Notes under the pieces: generated by a model
Seen by the model: only the letters and a program-made list of their open reading frames with translations
Databases searched by the model: none
Told to the model about the DNA's origin: nothing
Position numbers and translations under genes: made by a program
Assembly (NCBI GenBank): GCA_035275845.1
Contig: DATEMD010000064.1
Location: 1 to 46,399, forward strand
Direction: 5' to 3'
From: REEB95 sp035275845
GTDB taxonomy: Bacteria > Pseudomonadota > Alphaproteobacteria > ATCC43930 > CGMCC-115725
DNA length: 46,399 nt
Shown: in pieces, positions 1 through 7,746 of the stretch
How the letters are laid out: the number at the start of each line of letters is the position of its first letter
Numbering within the stretch: the first letter of the stretch is position 1

Positions 1-1204
1 GCCGCGCGAGATCTTCGGTTCCATCAGCGCCTTTCACCCGGTTCAGGATTTCCCTTGCCTGAACGGTTCGACCGGCGGCGAGATCGATGACGCCGAGATG
101 AAGTTCGGCGTCCTGGGGATACTTGAGTCCGCCTTTCTTTAAGCTGCTGGCAACCGCCTTGGCCGCTGGATCGTATTGGCCGTAGCTCGCATATGCCTCG
201 CCGAGCTTTTCAAACGCCAGCCCATCGCTTGACGCGCTCGCCGCATCGGCTTCGGCAGGAAGACCTTGCATATCCTCCTGCGACTGCCGCTCGGCGAGGT
301 CGACAAGGCGTTTTTCCCGTGCCGCCTCGGATCCTTTGCCAAGAACGCCCATGGCATATCCCTTCCGAAGAAACGACTTGGCATCGCCGGGAAATCCCAG
401 AGCAAGAGCACGCTCGGCCGCCGTAATGAACTGTTCAGCCGTGTCCATCGCGCCGACCGAAGCACGCAATCGATCGAGGTCCAGCCGCAGACGCGAGGCA
501 AAGCCGGGCTGTTGCCCCACCGCTTGGCAAACCTCGATCCAATATTCGTGCTTCGGATGACTGGCGACGAGCTGCTCAAGCGCATCGATATAGCCGTGCC
601 AGTTCTTGATCTTGTAGTCGCTCTCGGCGAGCGATAGGAGCAACGCTTCGTCGGGCGGCTGGCCCGAGTGCGCCTCGACATTGATCACCGCAACAATCGT
701 CTTGGCCGCGTCTGAATAGTCGTTCTCGAGGTAGTACGACTGCGCCATGAGGCGACGCGCCTCGACCCCCGTGCCGCCATCTTGATAATAGCTTTCGGCG
801 GATGCGACGGCGCCAGAGTAATCTTTCATTTGATATTCGAGCTGGGCGATTGACAGGCGGCGCTTCAACGCTTCGTCCTTGGGCAGGACGCTGGTGGCGA
901 TGACGGCTTTAAGCGCCTGGACGGCGCCGGCGTAATCGCCGCTGCCAATTTTCGCGGCCGCCATGACCTCGTCGACGGCATATTCCTCGTAAGGCGACTT
1001 GTCGCGAACCGCGCTTGTTGCCGTAAGGAGTTCGAGCGCTTTCCGATACTGCTTCTCTTTCACGAGTTGCTCGGCCTGCTGCAACGGCTTGCCGATCTGT
1101 TCGCGGACCGTATGGTTAGACGGCGCGGCAAACGCCGTACCCGCGCCGATCCCGCAGATAACGGCCACCGTCGCCGCGGCCGCGTTTCGAATCCAGGTGT
1201 TCAT
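1..1204 (-). CDS. Exported TPR-repeat protein (3' end outside window)
   Basis: The frame stays open from the ATG at 1204 to the window edge (about 401 residues), so the C-terminus is missing. Residues 1-26 form a Sec signal peptide ending in GTAFA. The rest is helical and alanine-rich with TPR-like units, for example around KEKQYRKALELLTATSAV and later stretches with the GDYAGAVQAL and YGQYDPAAKAV patterns. The ATG overlaps the TGA of the upstream exbD gene by four bases (ATGA), so it is the last visible gene of the receptor-tonB-exbB-exbD-exbD operon. A periplasmic TPR protein encoded with TonB/ExbBD probably acts as an accessory of the energising complex. That role is inferred from position only. 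Confidence 0.85.
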   Translation of the reverse strand, partial: MNTWIRNAAAATVAVICGIGAGTAFAAPSNHTVREQIGKPLQQAEQLVKEKQYRKALELLTATSAVRDKSPYEEYAVDEVMAAAKIGSGDYAGAVQALKAVIATSVLPKDEALKRRLSIAQLEYQMKDYSGAVASAESYYQDGGTGVEARRLMAQSYYLENDYSDAAKTIVAVINVEAHSGQPPDEALLLSLAESDYKIKNWHGYIDALEQLVASHPKHEYWIEVCQAVGQQPGFASRLRLDLDRLRASVGAMDTAEQFITAAERALALGFPGDAKSFLRKGYAMGVLGKGSEAAREKRLVDLAERQSQEDMQGLPAEADAASASSDGLAFEKLGEAYASYGQYDPAAKAVASSLKKGGLKYPQDAELHLGVIDLAAGRTVQAREILNRVKGADGTEDLAR

Positions 1205-1626
1205 TCGCTGAACTGCTCGTTGCCAACAACACCGATCTTCACGACGCCAAGGCGCTGAGCCTCAGCCAGCACCATCGCGACGTACGAGTATTTGACGAGC
1301 GCGTTCGGTGCGAGATGAATCTCCGGCTGTGGATTCTGTTGTGCAGCGCTGCGTAGATCATCCTCGAGGGCGGACCGGCCCTGTACGAGTGTGCCGTTCC
1401 AGGTCATCGTGCCATCAAAGTCGACGACGAGATCGACAACCTGAGGCTTCACGATCGGCGGCGGCGAATTGATTTGTGGCATATCGAGCTTCACCGCGTG
1501 CGTCTGCACCGGGATAGTGATGATCAGCATGATGAGCAGAACCAGCATCACGTCGATCAGCGGCGTGGTGTTGATATCGACCATTACCTCGCCGTCATCG
1601 CCAGCGCCGCCAAGATTCATCGCCAT
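1201..1626 (-). CDS. exbD: ExbD-family proton channel protein (second copy)
   Basis: A 141-residue protein of ExbD/TolR size with one N-terminal membrane helix. The segment DINTTPLIDVMLVLLIMLII contains the family's conserved membrane aspartate just before the helix, and a periplasmic domain follows. With ExbB it would use the proton gradient to energise TonB in the inner membrane. It starts six bases after the stop of the first exbD copy, and both proteins begin with the same MAMN pattern. Two exbD genes in tandem after tonB-exbB are known from xanthomonads and related bacteria; why two are kept here cannot be read from the sequence. Confidence 0.93.
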   Translation of the reverse strand: MAMNLGGAGDDGEVMVDINTTPLIDVMLVLLIMLIITIPVQTHAVKLDMPQINSPPPIVKPQVVDLVVDFDGTMTWNGTLVQGRSALEDDLRSAAQQNPQPEIHLAPNALVKYSYVAMVLAEAQRLGVVKIGVVGNEQFSE

Positions 1627-1632
1627 CGCGTT

Positions 1633-2079
1633 CTACTCCGCCGTATCCGAGCCACCGCGCTGTGGCTCAGTGATAAACGCGACCCGTTCGATTCCCGCGC
1701 GTTGACAATCGACGACAACGCGTCCGACGAACTCATAGAGCACGTCGCGATCGGCACGGATATGCACCTCAGGCTGAGGATTCGCGGTTGCCTGTGCCTT
1801 GAGTTTCGCTAGCAGCGTGGCGTTATCGGCAACTTTTTTGTCGTTCCAGTAGACGTTCCCATCCTTGTCGACGGCGACGACGATGTCGTCGGGTTTCGTC
1901 ACCGTTGGCCGATTGACCTCGTGCGGCAAGGCAACCGGTACGGTGTGGGTAACGACCGGAATGGTGATCAAGAAAATAATCAACAGCACCAACATGACGT
2001 CGACGAGCGGCGTCGTGTTGATCGATGCGGTCAGCGACTCTTCATGGTCACCAGCCCGCAAGCCACCGTTCATTGCCAC
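1633..2079 (-). CDS. exbD: ExbD-family proton channel protein (first copy)
   Basis: A 148-residue ExbD/TolR protein. A short cytoplasmic N-terminus precedes INTTPLVDVMLVLLIIFLIT, which carries the conserved aspartate and the single membrane helix, followed by a periplasmic domain ending around residue 148. I start it at the GTG at 2079 because this gives VAMN, matching the MAMN start of the neighbouring copy, and because an AAGAG stretch lies about nine bases upstream. An ATG at 2073 is the alternative. It directly follows exbB and precedes the second exbD, so the three are co-transcribed. Confidence 0.92.
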   Translation of the reverse strand: MAMNGGLRAGDHEESLTASINTTPLVDVMLVLLIIFLITIPVVTHTVPVALPHEVNRPTVTKPDDIVVAVDKDGNVYWNDKKVADNATLLAKLKAQATANPQPEVHIRADRDVLYEFVGRVVVDCQRAGIERVAFITEPQRGGSDTAE

Positions 2080-2081
2080 GC

Positions 2082-2987
2082 TCAGGCTCTTCGTACGACC
2101 GGTTTTGGAATGGAGCGGACGCCGCCGATGAGCAGCGCGAGCAGATCGCCCGCGAAGTTTCGTACGCGATCCATGGCGACCTTATTTCGGCGGACCATCC
2201 AGTTGTAGCCAAGGACCGCCGGCACTGCGACGGCAAGACCGATCGCTGTCATGATCAGCGCTTCGCCAACGGGTCCCGCCACCTTGTCGATGCTCGCTTG
2301 GCCGGCGATGCCGATGGCCGTCAATGCGTGATAGATTCCCCAAACCGTGCCGAACAAGCCGACGAAGGGTGCCGTCGAACCGACGGTTGCGAGCACCGAA
2401 AGGCCGGCCTGCAGCCCGTTATTGATCGTGTCGACCGAGCGCTGTAGCTGCAGCGTGATCCAATCATGGCGGTCAATCTGCTCCGCCAAGCTACCCTCAT
2501 GGTGTTCGGCGGCATTCAAGCCGCTTTCGGCGAGCATACGGAAGGCGCTGTGTTTACCGAGTTGTTCCGCCAAATCACGCAAGCTGCCGGCTTTGGAGAA
2601 CGACCGGTTGGCATCGCGTGCCTGACGCAGCAACTGCGTCTGTTCCACCAGCTTGGTGATCATCACGTACCAGCTACCCATCGACATGATCGCCAGGATG
2701 ATGATTGTGCCGCGGGCGATGAAATCGCCACCTGCCCACAGCGCCGTCAGGCTATAGGGGTTTTCGACCGTTTGCTCGGCTGCCGGCCCAGTCCCGGCTT
2801 CTGCCGTCGATGTGGCCACCGTCGGCGATGCGGTCGCGGCGGAACCCGTCGACGTCGCCGCCGTTGGCGCCATCACCTGCCCCTGAGGTGATGCGGGCAC
2901 CTGCGCGACCGCACTCGATACTGCCGTCACACAGGACATGGCCATCACGAGGAAAACGATGAACAGCTTGCAAAAGTGGCCACGCAT
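2082..2987 (-). CDS. exbB: ExbB/TolQ/MotA-family proton channel protein
   Basis: With the ATG at 2987 the product has 301 residues and begins with a signal-like helix (MRGHFCKLFIVFLVMAMS). An Ala/Thr/Pro-rich linker comes next, as in the long ExbB proteins of alphaproteobacteria and xanthomonads. The MotA/TolQ/ExbB core follows: a first helix near IARGTIIILAIMSMGSWYVM, then the conserved block ATVGSTAPFVGLFGTVWGIY, then the third helix near GLAVAVPAVLGYN. Longer ORF starts would run back over the end of tonB, so 2987 is preferred; it lies eight bases after the tonB stop. It forms the pentameric channel around ExbD. Confidence 0.93.
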   Translation of the reverse strand: MRGHFCKLFIVFLVMAMSCVTAVSSAVAQVPASPQGQVMAPTAATSTGSAATASPTVATSTAEAGTGPAAEQTVENPYSLTALWAGGDFIARGTIIILAIMSMGSWYVMITKLVEQTQLLRQARDANRSFSKAGSLRDLAEQLGKHSAFRMLAESGLNAAEHHEGSLAEQIDRHDWITLQLQRSVDTINNGLQAGLSVLATVGSTAPFVGLFGTVWGIYHALTAIGIAGQASIDKVAGPVGEALIMTAIGLAVAVPAVLGYNWMVRRNKVAMDRVRNFAGDLLALLIGGVRSIPKPVVRRA

Positions 2988-2995
2988 GTTTCTGC

Positions 2996-3646
2996 CTATT
3001 GTTGAAGTTTCCAGTGATACGTGAAGGTCAACCACATCGGTTGGGGCTTACCGTCAATCGTGCCTGGCACGAAGCGGTAGTAACCCTCCTTGATGCTTTT
3101 GATGGCGGCTTGATCGAGCCGGGGATAACCGCTCGATCGCACGAGTTTGATATCGGTTGCCTGACCGCTCGGATCGACCAGGACTTGCAGCGTCACGCTG
3201 CCCTCCTCGCCAAGCCGTCGTGATTCCGCGGGATAGTTGGGCTCCTGGCTCGAGGCCAGGTCGACATGCGGAAGACTCCGAGCCACTTGGGGCGCCGGCG
3301 TGGGCGTCGGCGGACGCACTGCCGTCACGTTCGTTATTGCAGTGTTCGCCGGCGTCGGCGGCGGTTTCGTGATCTGCACTTCAGGAGGCGGAACGAACGG
3401 GGTCGGCGGCGGCTTGAAGGCGGCCGGCGGTGGCGGCGGCACGGTTGGCGTCGGCGACTGTTGCGCGATGATTTTTGCTACAAGCGGCACCGGCAAGACT
3501 CGAACGACGCGGTACGCCAAGCCGGTCATCAGCGCATAAATCAGAGCAGCATGGAGCAGCACGACAAAACTGACACCGACGACGCGCGCCATCGAGGGTC
3601 GCCGCGCCGCTTCTGCTGCGAACGTAATCCCGACACTGCCGTTCAT
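2996..3646 (-). CDS. tonB: TonB energy transducer
   Basis: A 216-residue protein with the classic TonB layout: a cytoplasmic N-terminus, one membrane helix at about residues 20-45 (VVGVSFVVLLHAALIYALM), a proline-rich periplasmic spacer at about 65-130 (PTPTVPPPPP, FKPPPTPFVPPP), and a C-terminal TonB domain with YPAESRRLGEEGSVTLQVLV and SSGYPRLDQAAIKSIKEGYY. It couples the ExbB-ExbD channel to outer-membrane receptors. It lies 168 bases downstream of the receptor gene on the same strand and just before exbB, so this TonB is probably dedicated to that receptor. Confidence 0.95.
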   Translation of the reverse strand: MNGSVGITFAAEAARRPSMARVVGVSFVVLLHAALIYALMTGLAYRVVRVLPVPLVAKIIAQQSPTPTVPPPPPAAFKPPPTPFVPPPEVQITKPPPTPANTAITNVTAVRPPTPTPAPQVARSLPHVDLASSQEPNYPAESRRLGEEGSVTLQVLVDPSGQATDIKLVRSSGYPRLDQAAIKSIKEGYYRFVPGTIDGKPQPMWLTFTYHWKLQQ

Positions 3647-3814
3647 ATGAACTCAACCATGCCAAAGTTCGATGACTCTTTTGTGTAAATTTCATTCTCG
3701 TTGCGACTGACTCCCGAACTTGCCCCTTCATGATTCTTTTTTTGACCATGCGTCACTCGACCGCGACGACGGCGTCGGCCGGCGTCACCCCGCCTCACTC
3801 GATCTGAGCGACGG

Positions 3815-6800
3815 TCAGTAGTTGAAGCGGAACCCGGCCAGGAAAGTCGGTCCATAGAACTCACGCTGGATCGGACGGTGTTCGTTGCCTAGGTAGTACG
3901 TCGTCGCCGTGTCCAGAATGTTCTTGGCGTCGGCATAGGCCACCCAGTGGTCCTGGAACTGATAACTAGCGCCGAGATCCATGGACAGGCGGGCGGCGTT
4001 CCAGACGTCGCTGGTCGCGTCGCTACCGAACGTGAAAATATCCCTCGACACGTAATAGACGGCTGCATCCAGATGCAGCCCTTGTCTGTCATAGAAGAGC
4101 GAGGCATTGGCCGTATGCTTCGAGCTCTCGGGCAGCTGCGTGAAATCGCCAGGCCGGGTTTCGATGCTCGAATACACGTAGGTGTAATTGACGCCCGCAC
4201 CCAGGCCGTTCCAGATTCCCGGCAAGCCTGGGAAATGCCCCCATAAATTAGCCTCGAAGCCGCGCGCATAGGACGAACTGACGTTCTTGAAGGTGTTAAT
4301 CGTCAGGTTCTGGCCGCCGACGCAACCCGGACAGTTGCCGACGATGGTTACCGTCCCGCCAGCCGAGATCGGAACGATGTAGTTCGAAATCTCCTTGTCG
4401 AAGCCGTCTATCGACATGATCGCGCCGCCAGGAAGGTAGCGTTCGAGGCTCACGTCGAAGTTGTTCGAGGTTGCGGGCTTCAGATTGGGATTGCCTACTG
4501 CCGCCGTACCCGAACCAAGGTCGATGGTGAACGACGGATTCGACTGGTTGAAGCCGGGCCGGGCGATCGTGGACGACCAGGTGGCACGCAGTAGCAACTT
4601 GGGTGCGAGCTCATACCGCCCCTGGATGCTCGGGAAGAAATTCGAATAGGTGTGACGATTCGTGACCCCGAACGCGAAAAAGTTGCCGCCAGCAGTCTTA
4701 CCGGCCTGATACGCGTCGCCCCAATCGTAGGTCTTCTCGTAACGCGTTCCGGCGAGAATTCCGAGCCGGCCGAAGGTCGCCTCATATTGGAGATACGTGG
4801 AGTAAATGTTTTCGTGCGCATTGAGGAATTGCTGCAACCCGCTGATGGTGTCGGCAGGCATCTGGGGCGCCGTATACCCGAGGAGGTTTTGCAAATATCC
4901 CGGGATGATGTCGACGCCGTTCTGGTACTGGCCGCCGTAATAGGTTTCGTTGCCACCAGCCGAGGCTTGCGCGAGCGAAAGCGCCGGCAGGTTGCCATAG
5001 GTATAGGGCTGCGCCGACAGTACCTTGTGCCGGAAGGTTGTTTGGCTGCCGAATTTGACGCTTTCGTCCTCGGCGTCCAGGCCAGCATATTTCTGCCAGA
5101 AGCTCCAATGCAGCGGAACTTTCAGATTGGACGCAAGCGTCACCATGTTGTCGTAGTTGTGCGCCTTGCTGTTGTTGAAGCCGGTGAGCGTGTAGTTGTG
5201 CGGATCGAGATAGCCTGGGGCGCCGGTGATCGAATAGAGCGGCGTATGGCCTTCGCCGTTTAGACCGTACGTGATGGTCCCAGTGGGCGTCCCGGTATTT
5301 GGGTTGTTGTACTGGAAGGCTGAATTCCAATCGTAGGGTTTGTTCCAATCGCCCGACACATAGGCGGCGTGATAATCGAACGTCGCGTCGCTCAGCACCG
5401 TGTGCTTGCCGCCAGCCATGACCAAGCGTTCGGTCGAGGTTTCCCGTTCCTCGCGAAGCTCTTTTTGTATGGGAGCTTGGCCCGCGGAGCCGGTAAGAGT
5501 GTCCTGGATCTGTCCGTTCGGCAGCACGGTGGCGTTGCCATCGGGCTGAATTTCCAGGAATTGCCGCTGGTACCACTCGGTGTACCCGGCATCGAAGGCG
5601 CGCAGATACCATTGGTTGTCTTTGTCGGGCTGAAGACCGAGATCGACGGATTCGCCGTGGCGAACGCGGTGCAGTTCATAATCGCGTTGCTGAATGTCGC
5701 TGATGGAGTAGTACGGTTCGCTGGCCTTATTGAAATACGCCGGCTCCACGTCGTCGATGCCGCGCCAATTCTCATGCTCGCTGACGGTGATGACTGCCGA
5801 GAGCGGGCCCTTGGTGCCGCCACCGGTGATTGAGAAATTGTCGACCGGCGTGTTGCGCGACGGCTCCCAGCCGCTGCCGAAATCGCCGAAAATGAAGGGC
5901 TTGCTGCCTTGCGGCGCGGTTCTCGAGGTGATGTCGATCGTGCCGCAAAGCGCTTCCGGATCCATATCCGGGGTGTTGGACTTGGTGACCTTGACCGAGC
6001 CGATAAAGCCGATCGGCAGCGAGTCGAGCGCCATCGCACGGTAGGCGGCGGTCGGCGACGCGTTGTTGGTCGGCAGCAGCTGAACGCCGTCGTAGGTGGT
6101 GCTGTTCAGTTCCGCGTCGCAGCCGCGGATGTTGATGTAGCGGCTTTCGCCCTCATCGGTCTCTGCCGAAACACCGGGAACTCGACGGACCGCCTCGGCG
6201 AGGCTGACGTCCGGCAATTTTTGAATCTCCTCCAAGGGCTGAATGTTGATCAGGTTCGGCGCTTGCTCTTGCGCCTGTCGGGCGAGATCGATCTGAGCGC
6301 GCTGCCCGAGGATGGTGACCTCTTCGGCAGCGGACACCGCTGACGCTGGCCCGGCAACGGCGATACGAATGTCTGTGGTGGCCGGTTTGCCGCTTTCGAC
6401 CGCGATGTCGCGTTCGATCCGTTGTCCGCCGAACTTCACCGTCAGCTTATAGGCGCCCGGGGGCAGAGCCGGGAACTTGAAGGTACCGTCGCCGCCGGTG
6501 GTGACAGCGACCTCTTTCGGACCGGAGATTTGAACCGTTGCGCCGGTTATCGGCGTTCCGTCTGTCTGATTGCGAACGGTTCCCGTCAGTACGCCCTCAC
6601 TGACTTTCGGTGCGGAACTTTGGGTCGCCGCGTTTGTCGATTGTGCGCTAGCGCTTGTGGCCGCAATCGCGAGGACTAGGCAAGAGCAACTGGCGAGCAA
6701 CAGGAACCGCAATTGCAGCCGCTTTGGACGGCTGGGCGGCGTTACCGCGGGTGCCAGAAACGCGCCGCGGTGGCTCTCGCACATAGTAAGGTTCTTTCCC

Positions 6801-6844
6801 GTCGGCTGATGTGCCGACAGGGTGTTCGCGCAGTTCGCAACCAT
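3815..6844 (-). CDS. TonB-dependent outer-membrane receptor with N-terminal carboxypeptidase-regulatory-like domain
   Basis: A 1009-residue receptor. Its start at 6844 has a GGGGGA ribosome-binding site six bases upstream. An unusually long N-terminus leads into a hydrophobic signal segment (about residues 45-68, ending SASAQ). A carboxypeptidase-regulatory-like beta domain follows at about 84-162, then a TonB box (EEVTILGQRA, 174-183), a plug domain with LPDVSLAEAVRRVPGVSAE and INIRG (about 200-330), and a 22-strand-type barrel. The protein ends in FRFNY, an aromatic outer-membrane signal. The plug signature is typical of the large alphaproteobacterial/xanthomonad receptors used for sugars and other organics. 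The substrate is unknown, but a PhoB-like box upstream hints at a phosphorus-containing ligand. Confidence 0.93.
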   Translation of the reverse strand: MVANCANTLSAHQPTGKNLTMCESHRGAFLAPAVTPPSRPKRLQLRFLLLASCSCLVLAIAATSASAQSTNAATQSSAPKVSEGVLTGTVRNQTDGTPITGATVQISGPKEVAVTTGGDGTFKFPALPPGAYKLTVKFGGQRIERDIAVESGKPATTDIRIAVAGPASAVSAAEEVTILGQRAQIDLARQAQEQAPNLINIQPLEEIQKLPDVSLAEAVRRVPGVSAETDEGESRYINIRGCDAELNSTTYDGVQLLPTNNASPTAAYRAMALDSLPIGFIGSVKVTKSNTPDMDPEALCGTIDITSRTAPQGSKPFIFGDFGSGWEPSRNTPVDNFSITGGGTKGPLSAVITVSEHENWRGIDDVEPAYFNKASEPYYSISDIQQRDYELHRVRHGESVDLGLQPDKDNQWYLRAFDAGYTEWYQRQFLEIQPDGNATVLPNGQIQDTLTGSAGQAPIQKELREERETSTERLVMAGGKHTVLSDATFDYHAAYVSGDWNKPYDWNSAFQYNNPNTGTPTGTITYGLNGEGHTPLYSITGAPGYLDPHNYTLTGFNNSKAHNYDNMVTLASNLKVPLHWSFWQKYAGLDAEDESVKFGSQTTFRHKVLSAQPYTYGNLPALSLAQASAGGNETYYGGQYQNGVDIIPGYLQNLLGYTAPQMPADTISGLQQFLNAHENIYSTYLQYEATFGRLGILAGTRYEKTYDWGDAYQAGKTAGGNFFAFGVTNRHTYSNFFPSIQGRYELAPKLLLRATWSSTIARPGFNQSNPSFTIDLGSGTAAVGNPNLKPATSNNFDVSLERYLPGGAIMSIDGFDKEISNYIVPISAGGTVTIVGNCPGCVGGQNLTINTFKNVSSSYARGFEANLWGHFPGLPGIWNGLGAGVNYTYVYSSIETRPGDFTQLPESSKHTANASLFYDRQGLHLDAAVYYVSRDIFTFGSDATSDVWNAARLSMDLGASYQFQDHWVAYADAKNILDTATTYYLGNEHRPIQREFYGPTFLAGFRFNY

Positions 6845-6973
6845 TGTTCGTCCCCCAGTCTTTTTTTGCGTCTGCGCGAGGCGTCACGACTCAACGAGCG
6901 ACCCGACGGGTCCCGACTGTTTCGGGCTCGTTTCGACTCACGCAAACGTGATGGCGGACGTTAACCAGCGCTC

Positions 6974-7002
6974 GTGACAGCACCGTGACTGCGCCGTGAC
7001 AG
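6974..7002 (-). promoter_or_regulatory. Putative PhoB box (three 11-bp units)
   Basis: Read on the minus strand there are three units, CTGTCAC, CAGTCAC and CTGTCAC, whose starts are exactly 11 bp apart. Pho boxes of proteobacteria are built from 11-bp direct repeats with a CTGTCAT/C core. A TTAAC-containing hexamer roughly ten bases downstream (near 6957-6963) could be the -10, as expected when PhoB replaces the -35 element. The site is about 130 bp upstream of the receptor start codon. Phosphate-starvation control is an inference from this match. Confidence 0.6.
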
Positions 7003-7359
7003 CTCAGTTAATTCTAATTTTGAAATAGGTTACTCGAATTCCTGTGGCCGTTTTGACACGGCCGAGGCCCCGTCGCTGCATTCGGCTCATGATGCTTTCA
7101 GCTTTGCGGGTGTCTCCGCGAGGTGATGCCATGCGCCGGGCGTTTTACTCAAGCGGCCTCGCTTTGGCTTCCGGCGCTCGCTCGTCGTCATTGGGATGAG
7201 CGATGTTATCCGGCTTGCCCAAGAGCGTGATCCGTGGCGGACCGCTGTGGAGCGGGACGCCATCGTTGTTCTTGGGCCGGTCCCGATGACCTGGCGAGGC
7301 CCATCCCCGGCTCGTTAGCAGCACACTCAGCAGACGAACCGGTGCACGAACGTGGGCCG

Positions 7360-7433
7360 ATTGGTTTGGAGCCGTCCGCTGGACTGCCGCAGAATTCCTA
7401 GGACGCACCTGGACGGCCGTTTTCCAAACCAAT
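7360..7433. repeat. Two-part inverted repeat beside the tRNA fragment
   Basis: ATTGGTTTGG at 7360-7369 pairs perfectly with CCAAACCAAT at 7424-7433, and GCCGTCC at 7371-7377 pairs with GGACGGC at 7411-7417. The two arms are separated by a 33-base loop and a small internal bulge. It ends 35 bases before the tRNA-Thr fragment. It could be a structured transcript end or recombinase-binding arms of an attachment site; the sequence alone does not decide. Confidence 0.6.
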
Positions 7434-7468
7434 AAGGGTTTCTCTGATGTTCCCGGCGCAACCACTCT

Positions 7469-7513
7469 TTCGTAATCAGTAGGTCCGCGGTTCGAACCCG
7501 CGCGTCGGCACCA
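7469..7513 (+). pseudogene. 3' fragment of tRNA-Thr(CGT)
   Basis: From 7469 the sequence follows canonical tRNA numbering from position 32 to the CCA end: loop TTCGTAA with anticodon CGT at 7471-7473, a five-base 3' anticodon strand, variable region AGGTC, T stem CGCGG/CCGCG closing loop TTCGAAC, 3' acceptor strand CGTCGGC, discriminator A and CCA at 7511-7513. Bases upstream of 7469 do not form the 5' half: no GCCGACG acceptor strand and no D arm. Identity starting exactly at the anticodon loop is what an integrase crossover there leaves behind, so this is probably an attachment-site remnant, not a working tRNA gene. Confidence 0.7.
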
Positions 7514-7517
7514 GATT
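7489..7517 (+). repeat. 29-bp direct repeat, left copy (tRNA-Thr 3' end)
   Basis: This stretch covers the T-loop side of the T arm, the 3' acceptor strand, CCA and four following bases (GATT). It is identical to 13674-13702, in the same orientation, 6.2 kb away. The two copies bracket the lipoprotein-tamA-tamB block. Duplication of a tRNA 3' end is the usual footprint of island or phage integration. Confidence 0.8.
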
Positions 7518-7599
7518 TCTGACTGCTCGCGCGACGCCCACTCGCGGATCGCCCACCGGGTCAGCGGCGTTATACGCTTAGGTTTTTGAGGCCAAACGC

Positions 7600-7746
7600 A
7601 TGTGGCTGTGTTTGGTAATGGCGCTCGCGCTGTTGGCGGCCGGATGCACGATCAGGCGCCAAACGGAGCCGGCGCGTACCGCCACCGGGGAAATGCAGAT
7701 TTCGACCGCGGCGGATGGCCCACACAAGACTTGTCGGTATGAATGA
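7600..7746 (+). CDS. Small putative lipoprotein coupled to tamA
   Basis: An ATG at 7600, preceded by GAGG about eight bases upstream, opens a 48-codon frame. The N-terminus MWLCLVMALALLAAGC is a short hydrophobic signal ending in an LAAGC lipobox with cysteine 16 as the lipidation site. The mature part would be about 33 residues (TIRRQTEPARTATGE..., with a second cysteine near the end). The hydrophobic stretch lacks the usual N-terminal lysine or arginine, which weakens the call. Its TGA overlaps the preferred tamA start (ATGAATGA), so tamA, which has no clear ribosome-binding site of its own, may be translated by coupling. A tiny lipoprotein or a leader peptide are both possible. Confidence 0.5.
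   Translation: MWLCLVMALALLAAGCTIRRQTEPARTATGEMQISTAADGPHKTCRYE

Larger units (their letters stand above)
6845..7599. other. Gene-poor region between receptor gene and tam locus
   Basis: I see no convincing protein gene here. The part next to the receptor carries the ribosome-binding site, the PhoB-like box at 6974-7002 and an AT-rich stretch around 7004-7040. Farther right lie a large inverted repeat (7360-7433), a tRNA-Thr 3' fragment (7469-7513) and a possible leader for the small lipoprotein ORF. An open frame of 106 codons at 7145-7465 (minus) has no recognisable domain and runs through the inverted repeat, so I do not annotate it. Confidence 0.6.

Noticed and set aside
7145..7465. Open frame of 106 codons on the minus strand in the receptor-tam gap
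   Set aside because: No recognisable domain, no ribosome-binding site, and it crosses the inverted repeat and approaches the tRNA fragment; it looks like a chance frame in GC-rich DNA.
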